A stretch of 64,000 nucleotides of DNA from Thalassobaculum sp965228445. Lineage in GTDB: Bacteria; Pseudomonadota; Alphaproteobacteria; Thalassobaculales; Thalassobaculaceae. The notes under the pieces are model-generated. The model ran no database searches. It was given only the letters and a program-made list of their open reading frames with translations, and was not told where the DNA came from. The stretch lies in contig OZ245813.1 of NCBI GenBank assembly GCA_965228445.1, forward strand, positions 4,092,001 to 4,156,000, given 5' to 3'. How positions within the stretch are numbered: the stretch's first letter is position 1; each line of letters opens with the position of its first letter. Both the position numbers and the translations under genes were made by a program. This document shows, piece after piece, positions 1 through 8,470 of the stretch.

Positions 1-1
1 G

Positions 2-346
2 TACTCCAATCTGAAGGAACGGGCCGACGTGGTGGCCGGCGCTCTGTCCGGCGGCGAACAGCAGATGCTCACCATGTGCCGGACCCTGATGGGCGACCCG
101 GATCTGGTGATGGTCGACGAGCCGACCGAGGGGCTCAGTCCGCAGATGGTGGAGAAGGTGGCGGTGCTGCTTGAGGAGATCGCCCGGCGCGGGGTCTCTA
201 TCCTGCTGGTCGAGCAGAAACTGACGATCGCCCTGAAGATCTCCCACCGCCTGCTGGTGATGGGGCACGGCCATCTGGTATTCGACGGCACCCCGGCCGA
301 GTTCGCCGCCGACGACCATGTGCGCCGGGAATGGCTCGAGGTGTGA
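2..346 (+). CDS. livF: Branched-chain amino acid ABC transporter ATPase, LivF-type (5' truncated by window)
   Basis: This is the C-terminal part of an ABC ATPase; the reading frame is open from base 2 and the true start lies before the window. The ABC signature LSGGEQQML is followed by a Walker B stretch ending MVDEPTEGLSP and by the H-loop region with ISILLVEQ-type sequence. 'LSGGEQQML' and 'EPTEGLSP' are typical of LivF, one of the two cytoplasmic ATPases of the Liv/HAAT amino-acid or amide importers. The other transporter genes are presumably just upstream. The family call is firm; the transported substrate cannot be told. Confidence 0.85.
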   Translation, partial: YSNLKERADVVAGALSGGEQQMLTMCRTLMGDPDLVMVDEPTEGLSPQMVEKVAVLLEEIARRGVSILLVEQKLTIALKISHRLLVMGHGHLVFDGTPAEFAADDHVRREWLEV

Positions 347-396
347 GCGGATCGGTAACGGCGCAGGCAGATGTTTCCGTCCGATCGTGATCTGGT

Positions 397-714
397 TTAG
401 TCGCTCTTGGCCTGACGGATTTCGGTCACGTAACCGGCCTGGATCGCCCGGTAGTAGGTGGCGGCGCAGAGCGCGGTGACCGCCTTCTCGCTGCGCTTCA
501 GCGCCTGCCGCAGGTCGGCCAGGGCAGCCCGCTGGTTGGCGGCGCCGAACATCGAGCGGCTCGACGGATCGCGGCCAATCCGGTCCGCCAGGTCGCCGCC
601 ATAGCAATAGTGGATCACCGCCTCATAATAGCCGGGACCGCGATCGGCGGCGCCGGCGGTGGGGCTCAGGAGAAGCAGACTCAGGCAGAGGGCGGGACAG
701 GCGAAGCGAAGCAT
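397..714 (-). CDS. Small secreted hypothetical protein
   Basis: A 105-residue protein that begins with a clear signal peptide: a hydrophobic core CLSLLLLSPTAG followed by an AxA-like site near residue 23 (GAADRG). The mature part is short, with two cysteines (in HYCYGG and ALCAAT) that could form a disulfide in the periplasm, and a helix-like, Arg/Lys-rich middle. I recognise no family. It lies downstream of manC on the same strand, separated by an AT-rich gap of about 120 bases that could hold its promoter. A periplasmic location is inferred from the signal peptide only. Confidence 0.6.
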   Translation of the reverse strand: MLRFACPALCLSLLLLSPTAGAADRGPGYYEAVIHYCYGGDLADRIGRDPSSRSMFGAANQRAALADLRQALKRSEKAVTALCAATYYRAIQAGYVTEIRQAKSD

Positions 715-835
715 GGCGTTCGGAACGGAAACCAGGGGAAGCGCGAACCACCCTGCGAGTCTTCCATAGTCGGATTAATTTTTTAATAAAATTTTTCTGA
801 TCTTTGAGGGGCTTTTGAGGCGCCGGGCCTGTCCG
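715..835. other. AT-rich intergenic gap
   Basis: The gap between manC and the small secreted protein contains an AT-rich block (about 772-800) that stands out against the GC-rich surroundings. It may hold a leftward promoter for the secreted protein or the end of the manC transcript. I see no convincing -35/-10 pair and no clear hairpin. Confidence 0.3.
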
Positions 836-2290
836 TCAATCACCTTCGCTGCGTCCGTAGACGTCCTCCAGGCGCACGATGTCGTCCTCCGACAGCAGCG
901 CCCCCGACTGTACCTCGACCACCGCCACCGGGGCGCCGGTCGTGTTTTCCAACCGATGCACCCAGCCCAGGGGAATGTCGATGGACTGGTGGGCCGACAG
1001 ATCCACCGTCTCCAGCGCCTCTTCGCTCCGGCCGAGCGTTACCCGCGCCCGACCTTCGATCACCACCCAGTGCTCGGCCCGGTGAGCATGGGTCTGCAGC
1101 GACAGCCGGCCGCCCGGCTTGATGCGGATCAGCTTCACCAGGAAGCCGTCGCCCATGTCCAGGTTCCGGTAGGAGCCCCAGGGCCGGTGCACGGAGGCAT
1201 GGCCGTCGACCTGACCATGGCCCTCCGCGCGCAGCCGTTCGACCACCGTGCCGACCTCCTGCACCCGGTCGCCGTCGGCGACGAGCACAGCATCCTCGGT
1301 CGCGACGACGATGGTGTTGCTAAGGCCCAGGGTGGCGATCCGCGGCCCGGTGGAGAGGGCCACGGTGCCGCGGCTGTGCAGATGGTGGACCGGGCCGGAC
1401 GCGCTGTTGCCGTCCTCATCCCGGCCGAGCGCATCCGCCAGGGCGTCGAACGAGCCGATATCGCTCCAGCCCGGATCGCAGGCCACGACCGACGCGGTCG
1501 ACGTGCGCTCCATGATCGCCACGTCGATCGAGACGGCACGCATGCCCTCATAGGCGGCGGCGTTCAGGCGCAGGAAGTCGAGGTCGCTGCGTGCGCCTGC
1601 CCGGGCTGCGCGGCAGCCATCGAGCAGGTCGGGCGCGAAGCGCTCGGCTTCGCGGACCAGCGTCGTGGCCGAGGCGAGAAAGTTGCCGGAATTCCAGAGG
1701 TAGCGCCCGTCTGCCAGGTAGCCTTCGGCGGTGGCGGTGTCGGGCTTCTCCACGAACCGGGCCACCGGCCTGACCTTGCGCGCTTCCGATCCGTCCGCGT
1801 CCGTGCCGCCTGACAGGATGTAGCCGTAGGCGGTTTCGGGCCGGCTCGGGGCGATGCCGAAGGTGACGATCCGGCCCTCACGAGCCGCGGGCAGGGCGGC
1901 CGACACCGCATCGAGGAAGGCGCCGGGCCGGGTCATGGCATGGTCCGCGGCGAGCAGCAGCAGCACCGCCGCCGGGTCGCTGTTCAGCAGATGCAACGCA
2001 GCGGTCAGCGCGGCCGGTGCGGAACTGCGCGCGGTCGGCTCCAGCAGGATCGCCGCCGGGTTGATTCCGACCGCCTGCAGCTGTTCGGCGACGATGAACC
2101 GGTGTTCGGCGTTGGCGACCGCCAGCGGACGCGCGAAGGTTGCCGGGTCGGACACCCGCAGCGCGGTGGTCTGCAGCAGCGATTGCGCGCCCTGAAGGGT
2201 CAGGAACTGCTTGGGATAGGCGGCACGGGACAGCGGCCAGAGCCGGGTGCCGGCGCCGCCGCACAGCAGGACGGGGTGGATCCGCGTCAC
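836..2290 (-). CDS. manC: Mannose-1-phosphate guanylyltransferase / mannose-6-phosphate isomerase
   Basis: A 484-residue bifunctional enzyme for GDP-mannose supply. The N-terminal nucleotidyltransferase domain carries the pyrophosphorylase signature GGAGTRLWP (residues 11-19) and the PKQF motif near residue 26. The C-terminal cupin (about 375-475) has THAHRAEHW and a later GWVH, as in type II phosphomannose isomerases. I chose the GTG start at 2290 because GGGGTAAGG lies just upstream and the protein then begins exactly at the family's usual TRIHPVLLCGG. The frame is open further upstream only by running into gmhB. The gene starts 4 bases after the GmhB-like stop, so the two are probably co-transcribed for surface polysaccharide or LPS precursors. 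Confidence 0.88.
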   Translation of the reverse strand: MTRIHPVLLCGGAGTRLWPLSRAAYPKQFLTLQGAQSLLQTTALRVSDPATFARPLAVANAEHRFIVAEQLQAVGINPAAILLEPTARSSAPAALTAALHLLNSDPAAVLLLLAADHAMTRPGAFLDAVSAALPAAREGRIVTFGIAPSRPETAYGYILSGGTDADGSEARKVRPVARFVEKPDTATAEGYLADGRYLWNSGNFLASATTLVREAERFAPDLLDGCRAARAGARSDLDFLRLNAAAYEGMRAVSIDVAIMERTSTASVVACDPGWSDIGSFDALADALGRDEDGNSASGPVHHLHSRGTVALSTGPRIATLGLSNTIVVATEDAVLVADGDRVQEVGTVVERLRAEGHGQVDGHASVHRPWGSYRNLDMGDGFLVKLIRIKPGGRLSLQTHAHRAEHWVVIEGRARVTLGRSEEALETVDLSAHQSIDIPLGWVHRLENTTGAPVAVVEVQSGALLSEDDIVRLEDVYGRSEGD

Positions 2291-2294
2291 GGCC

Positions 2295-2831
2295 TTACCC
2301 CTGCGGTCGGTCGCGCAGGAGGGCGGCCACGAAGGCATCCAGATCGCCCGCCGTGAACAGATAGCCGTCGATCCCGGCGGCGGCCGCCGCGTCAAGGTCG
2401 CTCTGCCGGTCCCCGATCATGAAGGAACCGGCGCGGTTCACCGGCCAGGCCGCCATCAGGTCGAGCAGCATGCCGGGGGCCGGCTTGCGCCAGGACGCCT
2501 TGTCGGCGAAACGCGTGGCCTGATGGTCCGGGTGGAACGGGCTGTAGCGCCAGTCGTCGATCCGTGCGCCCTGATCCCGCAGCGCCCCCGCCATCCAGCG
2601 GTGGAGCGCCTCGACCTGCTCGGAATCGTAGAGACCGCGGGCGATCCCCGACTGGTTGGTCACCACAAAAACCAGGTAGCCGGCCGCGTTCAGCCGCGCC
2701 ACCGCCGCCGCGGCACCCGCAACCCAGGCGATCTGATCCGGACGGTGGGCATAGCCGGTATCGACGTTCAGGACACCGTCCCGGTCGAGGAATACCGCCG
2801 GGCGCGGCACGGACGGGGAGGGGCGGGGCAT
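2295..2831 (-). CDS. GmhB-like HAD phosphatase (heptose 1,7-bisphosphate 7-phosphatase family)
   Basis: A 178-residue HAD-family phosphatase. Motif I is FLDRDGVLN with nucleophile D16 and acid/base D18. Motif II is FVVTNQSG, and motif IV is MIGDRQSDLDAAAAAG. These match GmhB and histidinol-phosphatase-type enzymes, and the length is typical. Canonical GmhB has a zinc loop with several cysteines (CxHHP...CxCRKPxPGM). Here that loop reads YSPFHPDHQ...ASWRKPAPGM and has no cysteine, so zinc binding is probably lost. Its pairing with manC suggests a sugar-nucleotide or LPS-heptose role. The exact substrate is uncertain. Confidence 0.75.
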   Translation of the reverse strand: MPRPSPSVPRPAVFLDRDGVLNVDTGYAHRPDQIAWVAGAAAAVARLNAAGYLVFVVTNQSGIARGLYDSEQVEALHRWMAGALRDQGARIDDWRYSPFHPDHQATRFADKASWRKPAPGMLLDLMAAWPVNRAGSFMIGDRQSDLDAAAAAGIDGYLFTAGDLDAFVAALLRDRPQG

Positions 2832-2993
2832 TCACGGCATCCGATTCGTTTCGACGGGGTGTCTATAGGCCGTCTCGCCCCGCGAGGCGACTCGCGATCC
2901 CCCACCGAGTCGTCGGATGGCCTCTGAGGAAACACACGTTATTCGCGTATGCATATTCTCTTAACTCGGGCTATCGGGGATGAGAGTCGAGCC

Positions 2994-3797
2994 ATGATGA
3001 CAATACCATATAAAAACCGGCTGCTGACCAATGTAGGGTCTCTGGTCGTGCCGGAACGCGACCTGTTCGCGGCCTATTTTCTGCGGCTGAACGCCCAGCT
3101 CAACCGTTACGGACTGCAGATGTCGGTCGATGACGACATGAGCGGGTTCGATCAGGTGTGCCGGGAGACCGGCAAGTTCCTGCCCAACGCCTTCAACCCG
3201 GCCGCCGTGCCGTTTCCGCGCGGCGCGGCGCTGTGGATGAGCGTGCACGACGCCACCTCGGAGCGCATTGCCACCTTCGCCATCCGCCTGTTCGATCTCG
3301 GTCAGCGGACCCTCGGCGACTGGCTGTCGACGCTGTCCTTCTTCTACAACACGCCGTCCCGCGACATGGCGAGCGGCGAGCGCTTCGTGCTGAGCGAGGA
3401 GGCCGACGCCTATGCCAACGCGGTGCGCCGCAACTGCACCTATATCGGCGGGCTGTGGCTAGCGCCGGCCTGGCGCGGTCGCACGGTGCTGGCCGAGGTG
3501 ATGACGACGGCGGGCTGCGCCCTGGCGCTGGCCAAATGGGACGCGGCGCCGATGGTCTCGATCGCCGAGGACGAGGTCTATGCGAAGAACGCCTCGAAGT
3601 ACCGCTTCAACGAGGCCCATTCCGGCGTGCGCTGGCTGCGGCCGCACAAGCCGGAGCGCACCCGCATGTGGCTGCTCGGGCGGACCCGGGACGCGGTGGT
3701 CGCCGATGTGACGCGGTTCGTCGACGTGCCGGACGAGCATCCGCTGGTTGCGGCACCGGCCGGCACTCCGGTGCGGACGGCCCAGGCCGGCGGCTGA
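2994..3797 (+). CDS. Hypothetical protein, possibly acyltransferase-like
   Basis: A protein of about 267 residues that I cannot assign. I prefer the ATG at 2994 because the upstream ATG at 2949 has no ribosome binding site; a GAGAGTCGAG stretch precedes 2994. The middle has YIGGLWLAPAWRGR, which resembles the acetyl-CoA loop of GNAT proteins, followed by a helix and VSIAEDEVYAKNASKYRF, which could be the second half of such a fold. The C-terminal tail (about the last 20 residues) is Ala/Pro-rich. It has no signal peptide or membrane segment. It stands alone between the divergent gmhB-manC pair and the convergent gene at 3810. The GNAT link is only a visual similarity. Confidence 0.55.
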   Translation: MMTIPYKNRLLTNVGSLVVPERDLFAAYFLRLNAQLNRYGLQMSVDDDMSGFDQVCRETGKFLPNAFNPAAVPFPRGAALWMSVHDATSERIATFAIRLFDLGQRTLGDWLSTLSFFYNTPSRDMASGERFVLSEEADAYANAVRRNCTYIGGLWLAPAWRGRTVLAEVMTTAGCALALAKWDAAPMVSIAEDEVYAKNASKYRFNEAHSGVRWLRPHKPERTRMWLLGRTRDAVVADVTRFVDVPDEHPLVAAPAGTPVRTAQAGG

Positions 3798-3809
3798 GCG
3801 CCGGGCGGA

Positions 3810-5231
3810 TCAGATTGGGGCGGCGTGTTCCAGTTCGCAGGTCGACAGGAGCGCGCTGACCCGGTCGCCGTCGCTGCCGCTGGCGAACAGAGGCACCGTG
3901 AGGCGCGACCACTGAACGACCTGGAGGCCGTCGCTGGCGGCCACGACGCCGTTGCAGCGGTGCAGGACCGGTTCGCGGCGACGCTGGACGGACCGCAGGT
4001 CGCGCTGGACGCAGAGGCCGAGGCCGCGGTCGGGCACGTCGATCAGGCGCGACCCCTCCATGGCCCGGTGCACCCGGTCGTCCCAGACCTGGACCCGGCC
4101 CGGGGCGTAGCGCGCGATCCGCAGATCCTCGTTGTCGTCGACCACCAGCAGCTTGGTGCGGGTCTGGAACAGGCCGAGCTGCTCCAGGTCGCGCAGCATG
4201 GCCTCGCCGGTACCGGCGCCGGCCCGGTCCTCCTGCCAGCGCGACAGGGTCATGGAGAACGGATGGGTGGCCTCCCAGGCCTGTCCGGAGGCGAGGATCT
4301 GATGGATCGGCACCTCGGTGCTGTCGACCAGGGTGAGCGGCTCGTCATTGGCGGCGATGCGGCAGATCGCGCGCAGCCGGTCGACGAGCTGGACCGGGCG
4401 GCCCTTCTCGCGCACCCAGGCCATGCCGTTCCACCAGGCGAAGGTGACCTCGCCGCCCATCGGCGCCCAGACCTCGCACAGGGCGACGAGCTGGTTCAGC
4501 GCTTCGCGGCGGATCGCCAGAGGATCGAGGGCGACGACCTCGGGGACGGAGGACCGGAACGACGTGCCGTGCAGGCTCCACTTGCGCTTGATGCCGACCC
4601 AGCCGAGCGACCGCAGGGCGAAGCTCACCATCTCCGGGGTGGGATCGACCAGGCGGCGGTCCTGCAGGGAGTCGGCCGTGTTCACCGGAGCCAGCCATTC
4701 GGCCATGGACAGGCTGCGGGCGAACCGCTCCTCGTCCACATGGCCGTGGGTGTCGAACTCGCGCAGCAGCGGCGAGGCCAGCGGATAGCGCAGCGTCTCC
4801 GACAGCTCGTAGGGCAGCGGCATCGGGAAGGCCTCCGCCCCCCAGACCGACTGGTCCTCGTCGATATCGTCCCGGCGCCGGCTGGTGACCGTGTCCAGGT
4901 AGCGGCAGGCGCTCTCCGGCTCCAGGAAGGCGATGTCCACCGGCTCCGCGTCGCGGTCGATCAGCACCAGCTCGATCATGGTGCTCGGCGCTTCCTCCGC
5001 CAGATACTGCGGCAGCGCCTCCAGCGCCTCGGCGCAGGCGGTACTCGGATTCAGGCGCACGACCGCGCGATCCGGCTGGATGCCAACATCCACCCAGCCG
5101 AAATGGTGCAGCATGGTGAACAGCATCGCCGCCTCGCCACCTGCGCCGTCGGAATGACGGTCCTCGCGACCTGCCTGGGTCAGCCAGAACCCCCTGCCGA
5201 CGCCGTTTCCGTCGTCATCCCCCATGTCCAT
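3810..5231 (-). CDS. Large protein with C-terminal PAS-like domain
   Basis: A protein of about 473 residues. The frame stays open to a TTG at 5324, but ATG 5231 (or 5225) has AGGGG just upstream and begins MDMGDDDG. No enzymatic motif is visible. The last 130 residues, from LLVVDDNEDLRIARYAPGRVQVW to LTVPLFASGSDGDRV, look like the PAS_5-type sensory domain that recurs elsewhere in this window. The N-terminal two thirds contain acidic, Trp-rich sequence with no family I know. It is soluble by appearance. It could be a sensory or regulatory protein with an unusual N-terminal part. It sits downstream of the sodB terminator on the same strand. Confidence 0.6.
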   Translation of the reverse strand: MDMGDDDGNGVGRGFWLTQAGREDRHSDGAGGEAAMLFTMLHHFGWVDVGIQPDRAVVRLNPSTACAEALEALPQYLAEEAPSTMIELVLIDRDAEPVDIAFLEPESACRYLDTVTSRRRDDIDEDQSVWGAEAFPMPLPYELSETLRYPLASPLLREFDTHGHVDEERFARSLSMAEWLAPVNTADSLQDRRLVDPTPEMVSFALRSLGWVGIKRKWSLHGTSFRSSVPEVVALDPLAIRREALNQLVALCEVWAPMGGEVTFAWWNGMAWVREKGRPVQLVDRLRAICRIAANDEPLTLVDSTEVPIHQILASGQAWEATHPFSMTLSRWQEDRAGAGTGEAMLRDLEQLGLFQTRTKLLVVDDNEDLRIARYAPGRVQVWDDRVHRAMEGSRLIDVPDRGLGLCVQRDLRSVQRRREPVLHRCNGVVAASDGLQVVQWSRLTVPLFASGSDGDRVSALLSTCELEHAAPI

Positions 5232-5395
5232 TTGCCCCTGGACAATTAGCAGCATCAAAAACTGTCGCATGCCGACGTCAACGCAAACAAGCCCGATTCG
5301 CTTGGCGGAATGTCGTTTTGTCAATGGTTGAAAAGTGGACCGGCATACTAGAGGGGCCGTTGTAATAAAGGACGGCGCCGGTGTCCGAAAAGAGA

Positions 5396-5433
5396 AAGGT
5401 CGGCGCCGAAGGGTTACTTTCGGCGCCGACCTT
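5396..5433 (-). terminator. Strong intrinsic terminator of sodB
   Basis: A perfect 15-base inverted repeat: the left arm at 5396-5410 pairs with the right arm at 5419-5433 around an 8-base loop. Read on the minus strand, downstream of sodB, the stem is followed by the T-rich run CTTTCTCTTTTC. This is the clearest Rho-independent terminator in the window. Confidence 0.85.
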
Positions 5434-5520
5434 GTGTCAATTGTCGACAGTTTTCCGCTCTTTCACTCAGCCTTTACGCGTGCAGCAAAAGGCCGAGCAA
5501 AGCAGAACTGATCCGATGGA

Positions 5521-6129
5521 TCAGGAAGCCTGACCGAAGATCTCGGCGACGCGCTCCCAGTTGACCAGATCGTTCACGAACGCCTTCACGTAGTCCGGGC
5601 GGGCGTTGCGGTAGTCGATGTAGTAGGAGTGCTCCCACACGTCGCAGCCGAGCAGGGCGGTGCCCTCGCCGGTGGCCAGCGGGTTCACGCCGTTGGCGGT
5701 CTTGGTGATGGCGAGCTTGCCGTCGTTGCCGAGGATCAGCCAGCACCAGCCGGAGCCGAACTGACCCACGCCGGCCGCGATGAAGTCCTCCTTCATCTTG
5801 TCGACGCTGCCGAAGTCGGAGACGATCTTCTTCTCCAGTTCGCCCGGAATGGAACCGCCGCCATTCGGCTTCATCCACTTCCAGAACTCGATGTGGTTCC
5901 AGTGCTGGGAGGCGTTGTTGAACAGACCGCCGCCCTTGCCGCCGTCGTAGGAGGCCTTGACGATCTCCTCCAGCGACTTGCCTTCCAGGCCGCTGCCCTC
6001 GAGCAGCTTGTTGCCGTTCACGACATAGGCGTTGTGGTGCTTGTCGTGGTGGTACTCCAAGGTTTCCTTGGACATGACCGGCGCCAGGGCGTCATGGGCA
6101 TACGGAAGATCGGGAAGTTCAAAGGCCAT
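5521..6129 (-). CDS. sodB: Fe/Mn superoxide dismutase
   Basis: A 202-residue superoxide dismutase that converts superoxide to hydrogen peroxide and oxygen in the cytoplasm. It shows the family start FELPDLPYAHDALAP and the first metal ligand His27 in YHHDKHH. The second-ligand region is NNASQHWNHIEFW, and the C-terminal ligand box is GCDVWEHSYYIDYRNARPDY. The GSGWCWLIL strand is also typical. Length and motif order match iron-type SodB, although iron versus manganese cannot be settled by eye. AGGAGAGCCGCA lies in front of the ATG. It is monocistronic, with a strong terminator at 5396-5433. Confidence 0.95.
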   Translation of the reverse strand: MAFELPDLPYAHDALAPVMSKETLEYHHDKHHNAYVVNGNKLLEGSGLEGKSLEEIVKASYDGGKGGGLFNNASQHWNHIEFWKWMKPNGGGSIPGELEKKIVSDFGSVDKMKEDFIAAGVGQFGSGWCWLILGNDGKLAITKTANGVNPLATGEGTALLGCDVWEHSYYIDYRNARPDYVKAFVNDLVNWERVAEIFGQAS

Positions 6130-6275
6130 TGCGGCTCTCCTCTCGTGAAACTCTTGGCCGTGGAGGAACCCCCACGGGTGGCCGGTGCGCAGTGTGTCGG
6201 TACGCGGGTATTCAGCGTGCGGCTTCGCGTCGTTCCCGGCCGCACGTCACCATGTAATAGCAAGAGATTTCTTGT

Positions 6276-7181
6276 CTAGTGGGAAGCGGGTTTCGCCGTC
6301 TTCTCGGCCACCGCCGACAGGAATTCCTCCAGGGTCTCCGGGTCGCGGCCTGCGAAATGCTCGCGCAGGCCGAGATCGGCGACCCACATCTGGCGGTCGC
6401 GGGTGCCGACCGCCGTCGACGGCTCCAGGCCCAGGTCGCGCAGGGTATCGGCCACGCTCTCCATCTCGATCGCCCGGCGCCGTCCATGCAGCGCCATGCG
6501 GCCCATATGGAAGGTCGCCACCTGACGCCAGTCGAGGCCGGGGAAGGTGGACTGGATGGAGGCCAGCACCCGGTCGGCCACGCCGGCCCGGTCCGCCGCC
6601 ACCAGGCTCTCGCACAGGATCGCCTCGATGCCCTTCATGAAGACCGAGCGGGCCATCTTGATGGTGGAGGCCTGGCCGATCTCGGTGCCGACCACCTCCA
6701 CCTTCATGCCGAGGCCGGTCATGGTCTCCGCCACCGCCTCCGCCGCCTCGCCGGCCAGCAGCATCGGCACCCCATGACCGCGGCCGAGCACGGTGTCCAT
6801 CACCGCCACATCGACGTAGCGGGCGGCCGAGTTGCCCTCCACCGCCTTGGCCGCCTTGACCTTCTTGCCCGGCGAGCAGGAGTTGAGGTCGAGATAGAGC
6901 TGACCCTGGCGCAGGTGCGGGGCCGCACTCTCCGCAGCCTCCAGCGCCCGTTCGGATGTCACCGTCGACAGGATCAGGTCGGCCTCGGCCACGGCTTCCG
7001 CCGGGGTGTCGAAGGCGCTCGCGCCGAAGCTCTCGGCCTTGCTCCGCCAGGCGTCGCGGGTTGCCGGGTCGGCCGCCAGGATGTCGTAGGTGGCGACCGA
7101 TTTGGCGCCGGCGCCGAGCAGGCCGCGGGCGAGTTCGGGACCGGCTTCGCCGAAGCCGATGAAGGCCAGTTTCACGCTCAT
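6276..7181 (-). CDS. NAD(P)-dependent oxidoreductase, 6-phosphogluconate dehydrogenase-like with DUF1932-type C-terminus
   Basis: A 301-residue protein of the beta-hydroxyacid dehydrogenase superfamily. The Rossmann motif GFGEAG sits at residues 9-14. The region YLDLNSCSPGKK and the helix with IKMARSVFMKG (catalytic-lysine helix) follow. The C-terminal half, with ALHGRRRAIEMESVADTLRDLGLEP, fits the DUF1932 helical domain rather than the classic hydroxyisobutyrate dehydrogenase C-terminus. It overlaps the upstream CoA-transferase by 4 bases (ATGA), so the two are translationally coupled. A hydroxyacid or aldehyde-acid substrate linked to a CoA-thioester pathway is inferred. Confidence 0.82.
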   Translation of the reverse strand: MSVKLAFIGFGEAGPELARGLLGAGAKSVATYDILAADPATRDAWRSKAESFGASAFDTPAEAVAEADLILSTVTSERALEAAESAAPHLRQGQLYLDLNSCSPGKKVKAAKAVEGNSAARYVDVAVMDTVLGRGHGVPMLLAGEAAEAVAETMTGLGMKVEVVGTEIGQASTIKMARSVFMKGIEAILCESLVAADRAGVADRVLASIQSTFPGLDWRQVATFHMGRMALHGRRRAIEMESVADTLRDLGLEPSTAVGTRDRQMWVADLGLREHFAGRDPETLEEFLSAVAEKTAKPASH

Positions 7182-8401
7182 CCGACCGCTCCCGCCTTGC
7201 GCAACGCCGCGACCTGGTCGGCGCTATAGCCGAGTTCGGCAAGCAGCCCGTCGGTGTCGCCGCCGAGCTCGGGGCCGGGATTCTTCGGCGGGGCCGAGCC
7301 GGAATTGCGGATCGGATGGGCGACCATGCGGAAAGCCTCCTCAAGTCCCGGCGCCGCCCGGTCGAGCGGCGGCGGGAAGGAATGGATGCCGTCGCGCTCG
7401 GCGACGAAGGGATTGTCCATGGCGTCGGCGATGTCGAGGATCGGCGAGGCGGGTACCGTGCCGCCGAATTCGGCCATCCATTCCGCCGTGGTCCGGGCGG
7501 ACAGGGCCTCGTCCAGGATCTCCTGGATCGCCGGGCGCTCCGCCAGCCGTGCCTTGAAGGTGGCGAAGCGCGGATCGGTCGCCAGCTCCGGACGGCCGAT
7601 CTTCTGGCACAGGGCCGGCCAGAACTTCTCCTTGTTGCACATCAGGTAGATCCAGCCGTCCCTGGTCTTGTAGGTCTGACACGGGGTCAGGGACGGATGG
7701 GCCGAGCGCGGCAGGCGGTCCTGCACATGGCCAGCGTTCAGGTACCAGGTCGAGAGATACGTGACCGTGTGCAGCGCCAGGTCGAACAGGCTGACATCGA
7801 CGTCGCGGCCCTCTCCGGTCTGGCGGGCCTGCAGGATCGCCGAGGTGACGCCCAGCGCCATGGTGACCCCGGTCATCAGGTCGACCACGGACAGACCGAA
7901 CCGGCTCGGCGGCGAGCCCGGCTCGCCGGTGACCGAGAACCAGCCGGCCTCGGCCTGCATCAGGTAGTCGTAGCCCGGCCATGTCCTGCGCGACCCGTCG
8001 CGGCCATAGGCCGACAGGTGCGCGCAGACGATCTTCGGGTTCACGTCCTTCAGGCTGGCGTAGTCGATGCCGAGCTTCTCCGGCACGTCGCCGCGCAGGT
8101 TGTTGGTGACGGCGTCGGCGGTGGCGGCGAGCTCCCGGAAGATCCGCCGCCCCTCCTCGCTGCGCAGGTCGAGGGCGACGCTGCGCTTGTTCAGGTTGAA
8201 CGAGTGGAAGAACTGGCTCTGGTGGCCATCGTCGTCGAAGAAGTACGGGCCGACGGCGCGCGACATGTCGCCGCCGTCGGTCGGGTTCTCGATCTTGATG
8301 ACCTCGGCCCCCTGGTTGGCGAGGTACATGGTGCCGAACGGTCCGGCACCATACTGCTCGACCGCAAGGATGCGCACACCCTCCAGCGGCTGGCCTGCCA
8401 T
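7178..8401 (-). CDS. CaiB/BaiF family CoA transferase
   Basis: A 407-residue class III CoA transferase. It opens with LEGVRILAVEQYGAGPFGTMYLANQGAEVIKIENP, the hallmark N-terminus. It also has NKRSVALDLR, and the nucleophile candidate Asp145 in WPGYDYLMQAEAG. ATG 8401 was chosen because GAGAGGAGGAGG lies directly upstream; the frame extends to 8464 without such a site. The enzyme moves CoA between carboxylic acids through a mixed anhydride and thioester on the Asp. It is followed by a coupled dehydrogenase, with a hydroxyisobutyrate dehydrogenase-like gene and a CMD gene upstream, so a carboxylic acid catabolic operon (9819 to 6276) is likely. The substrate is unknown. Confidence 0.9.
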   Translation of the reverse strand: MAGQPLEGVRILAVEQYGAGPFGTMYLANQGAEVIKIENPTDGGDMSRAVGPYFFDDDGHQSQFFHSFNLNKRSVALDLRSEEGRRIFRELAATADAVTNNLRGDVPEKLGIDYASLKDVNPKIVCAHLSAYGRDGSRRTWPGYDYLMQAEAGWFSVTGEPGSPPSRFGLSVVDLMTGVTMALGVTSAILQARQTGEGRDVDVSLFDLALHTVTYLSTWYLNAGHVQDRLPRSAHPSLTPCQTYKTRDGWIYLMCNKEKFWPALCQKIGRPELATDPRFATFKARLAERPAIQEILDEALSARTTAEWMAEFGGTVPASPILDIADAMDNPFVAERDGIHSFPPPLDRAAPGLEEAFRMVAHPIRNSGSAPPKNPGPELGGDTDGLLAELGYSADQVAALRKAGAVG

Positions 8402-8470
8402 GGCCTCCTCCTCTCGTTCATTTCCTCCGCCGGCCGTCCCTTCTTGCCGGGACGTTTCCGGCACCGTGAC

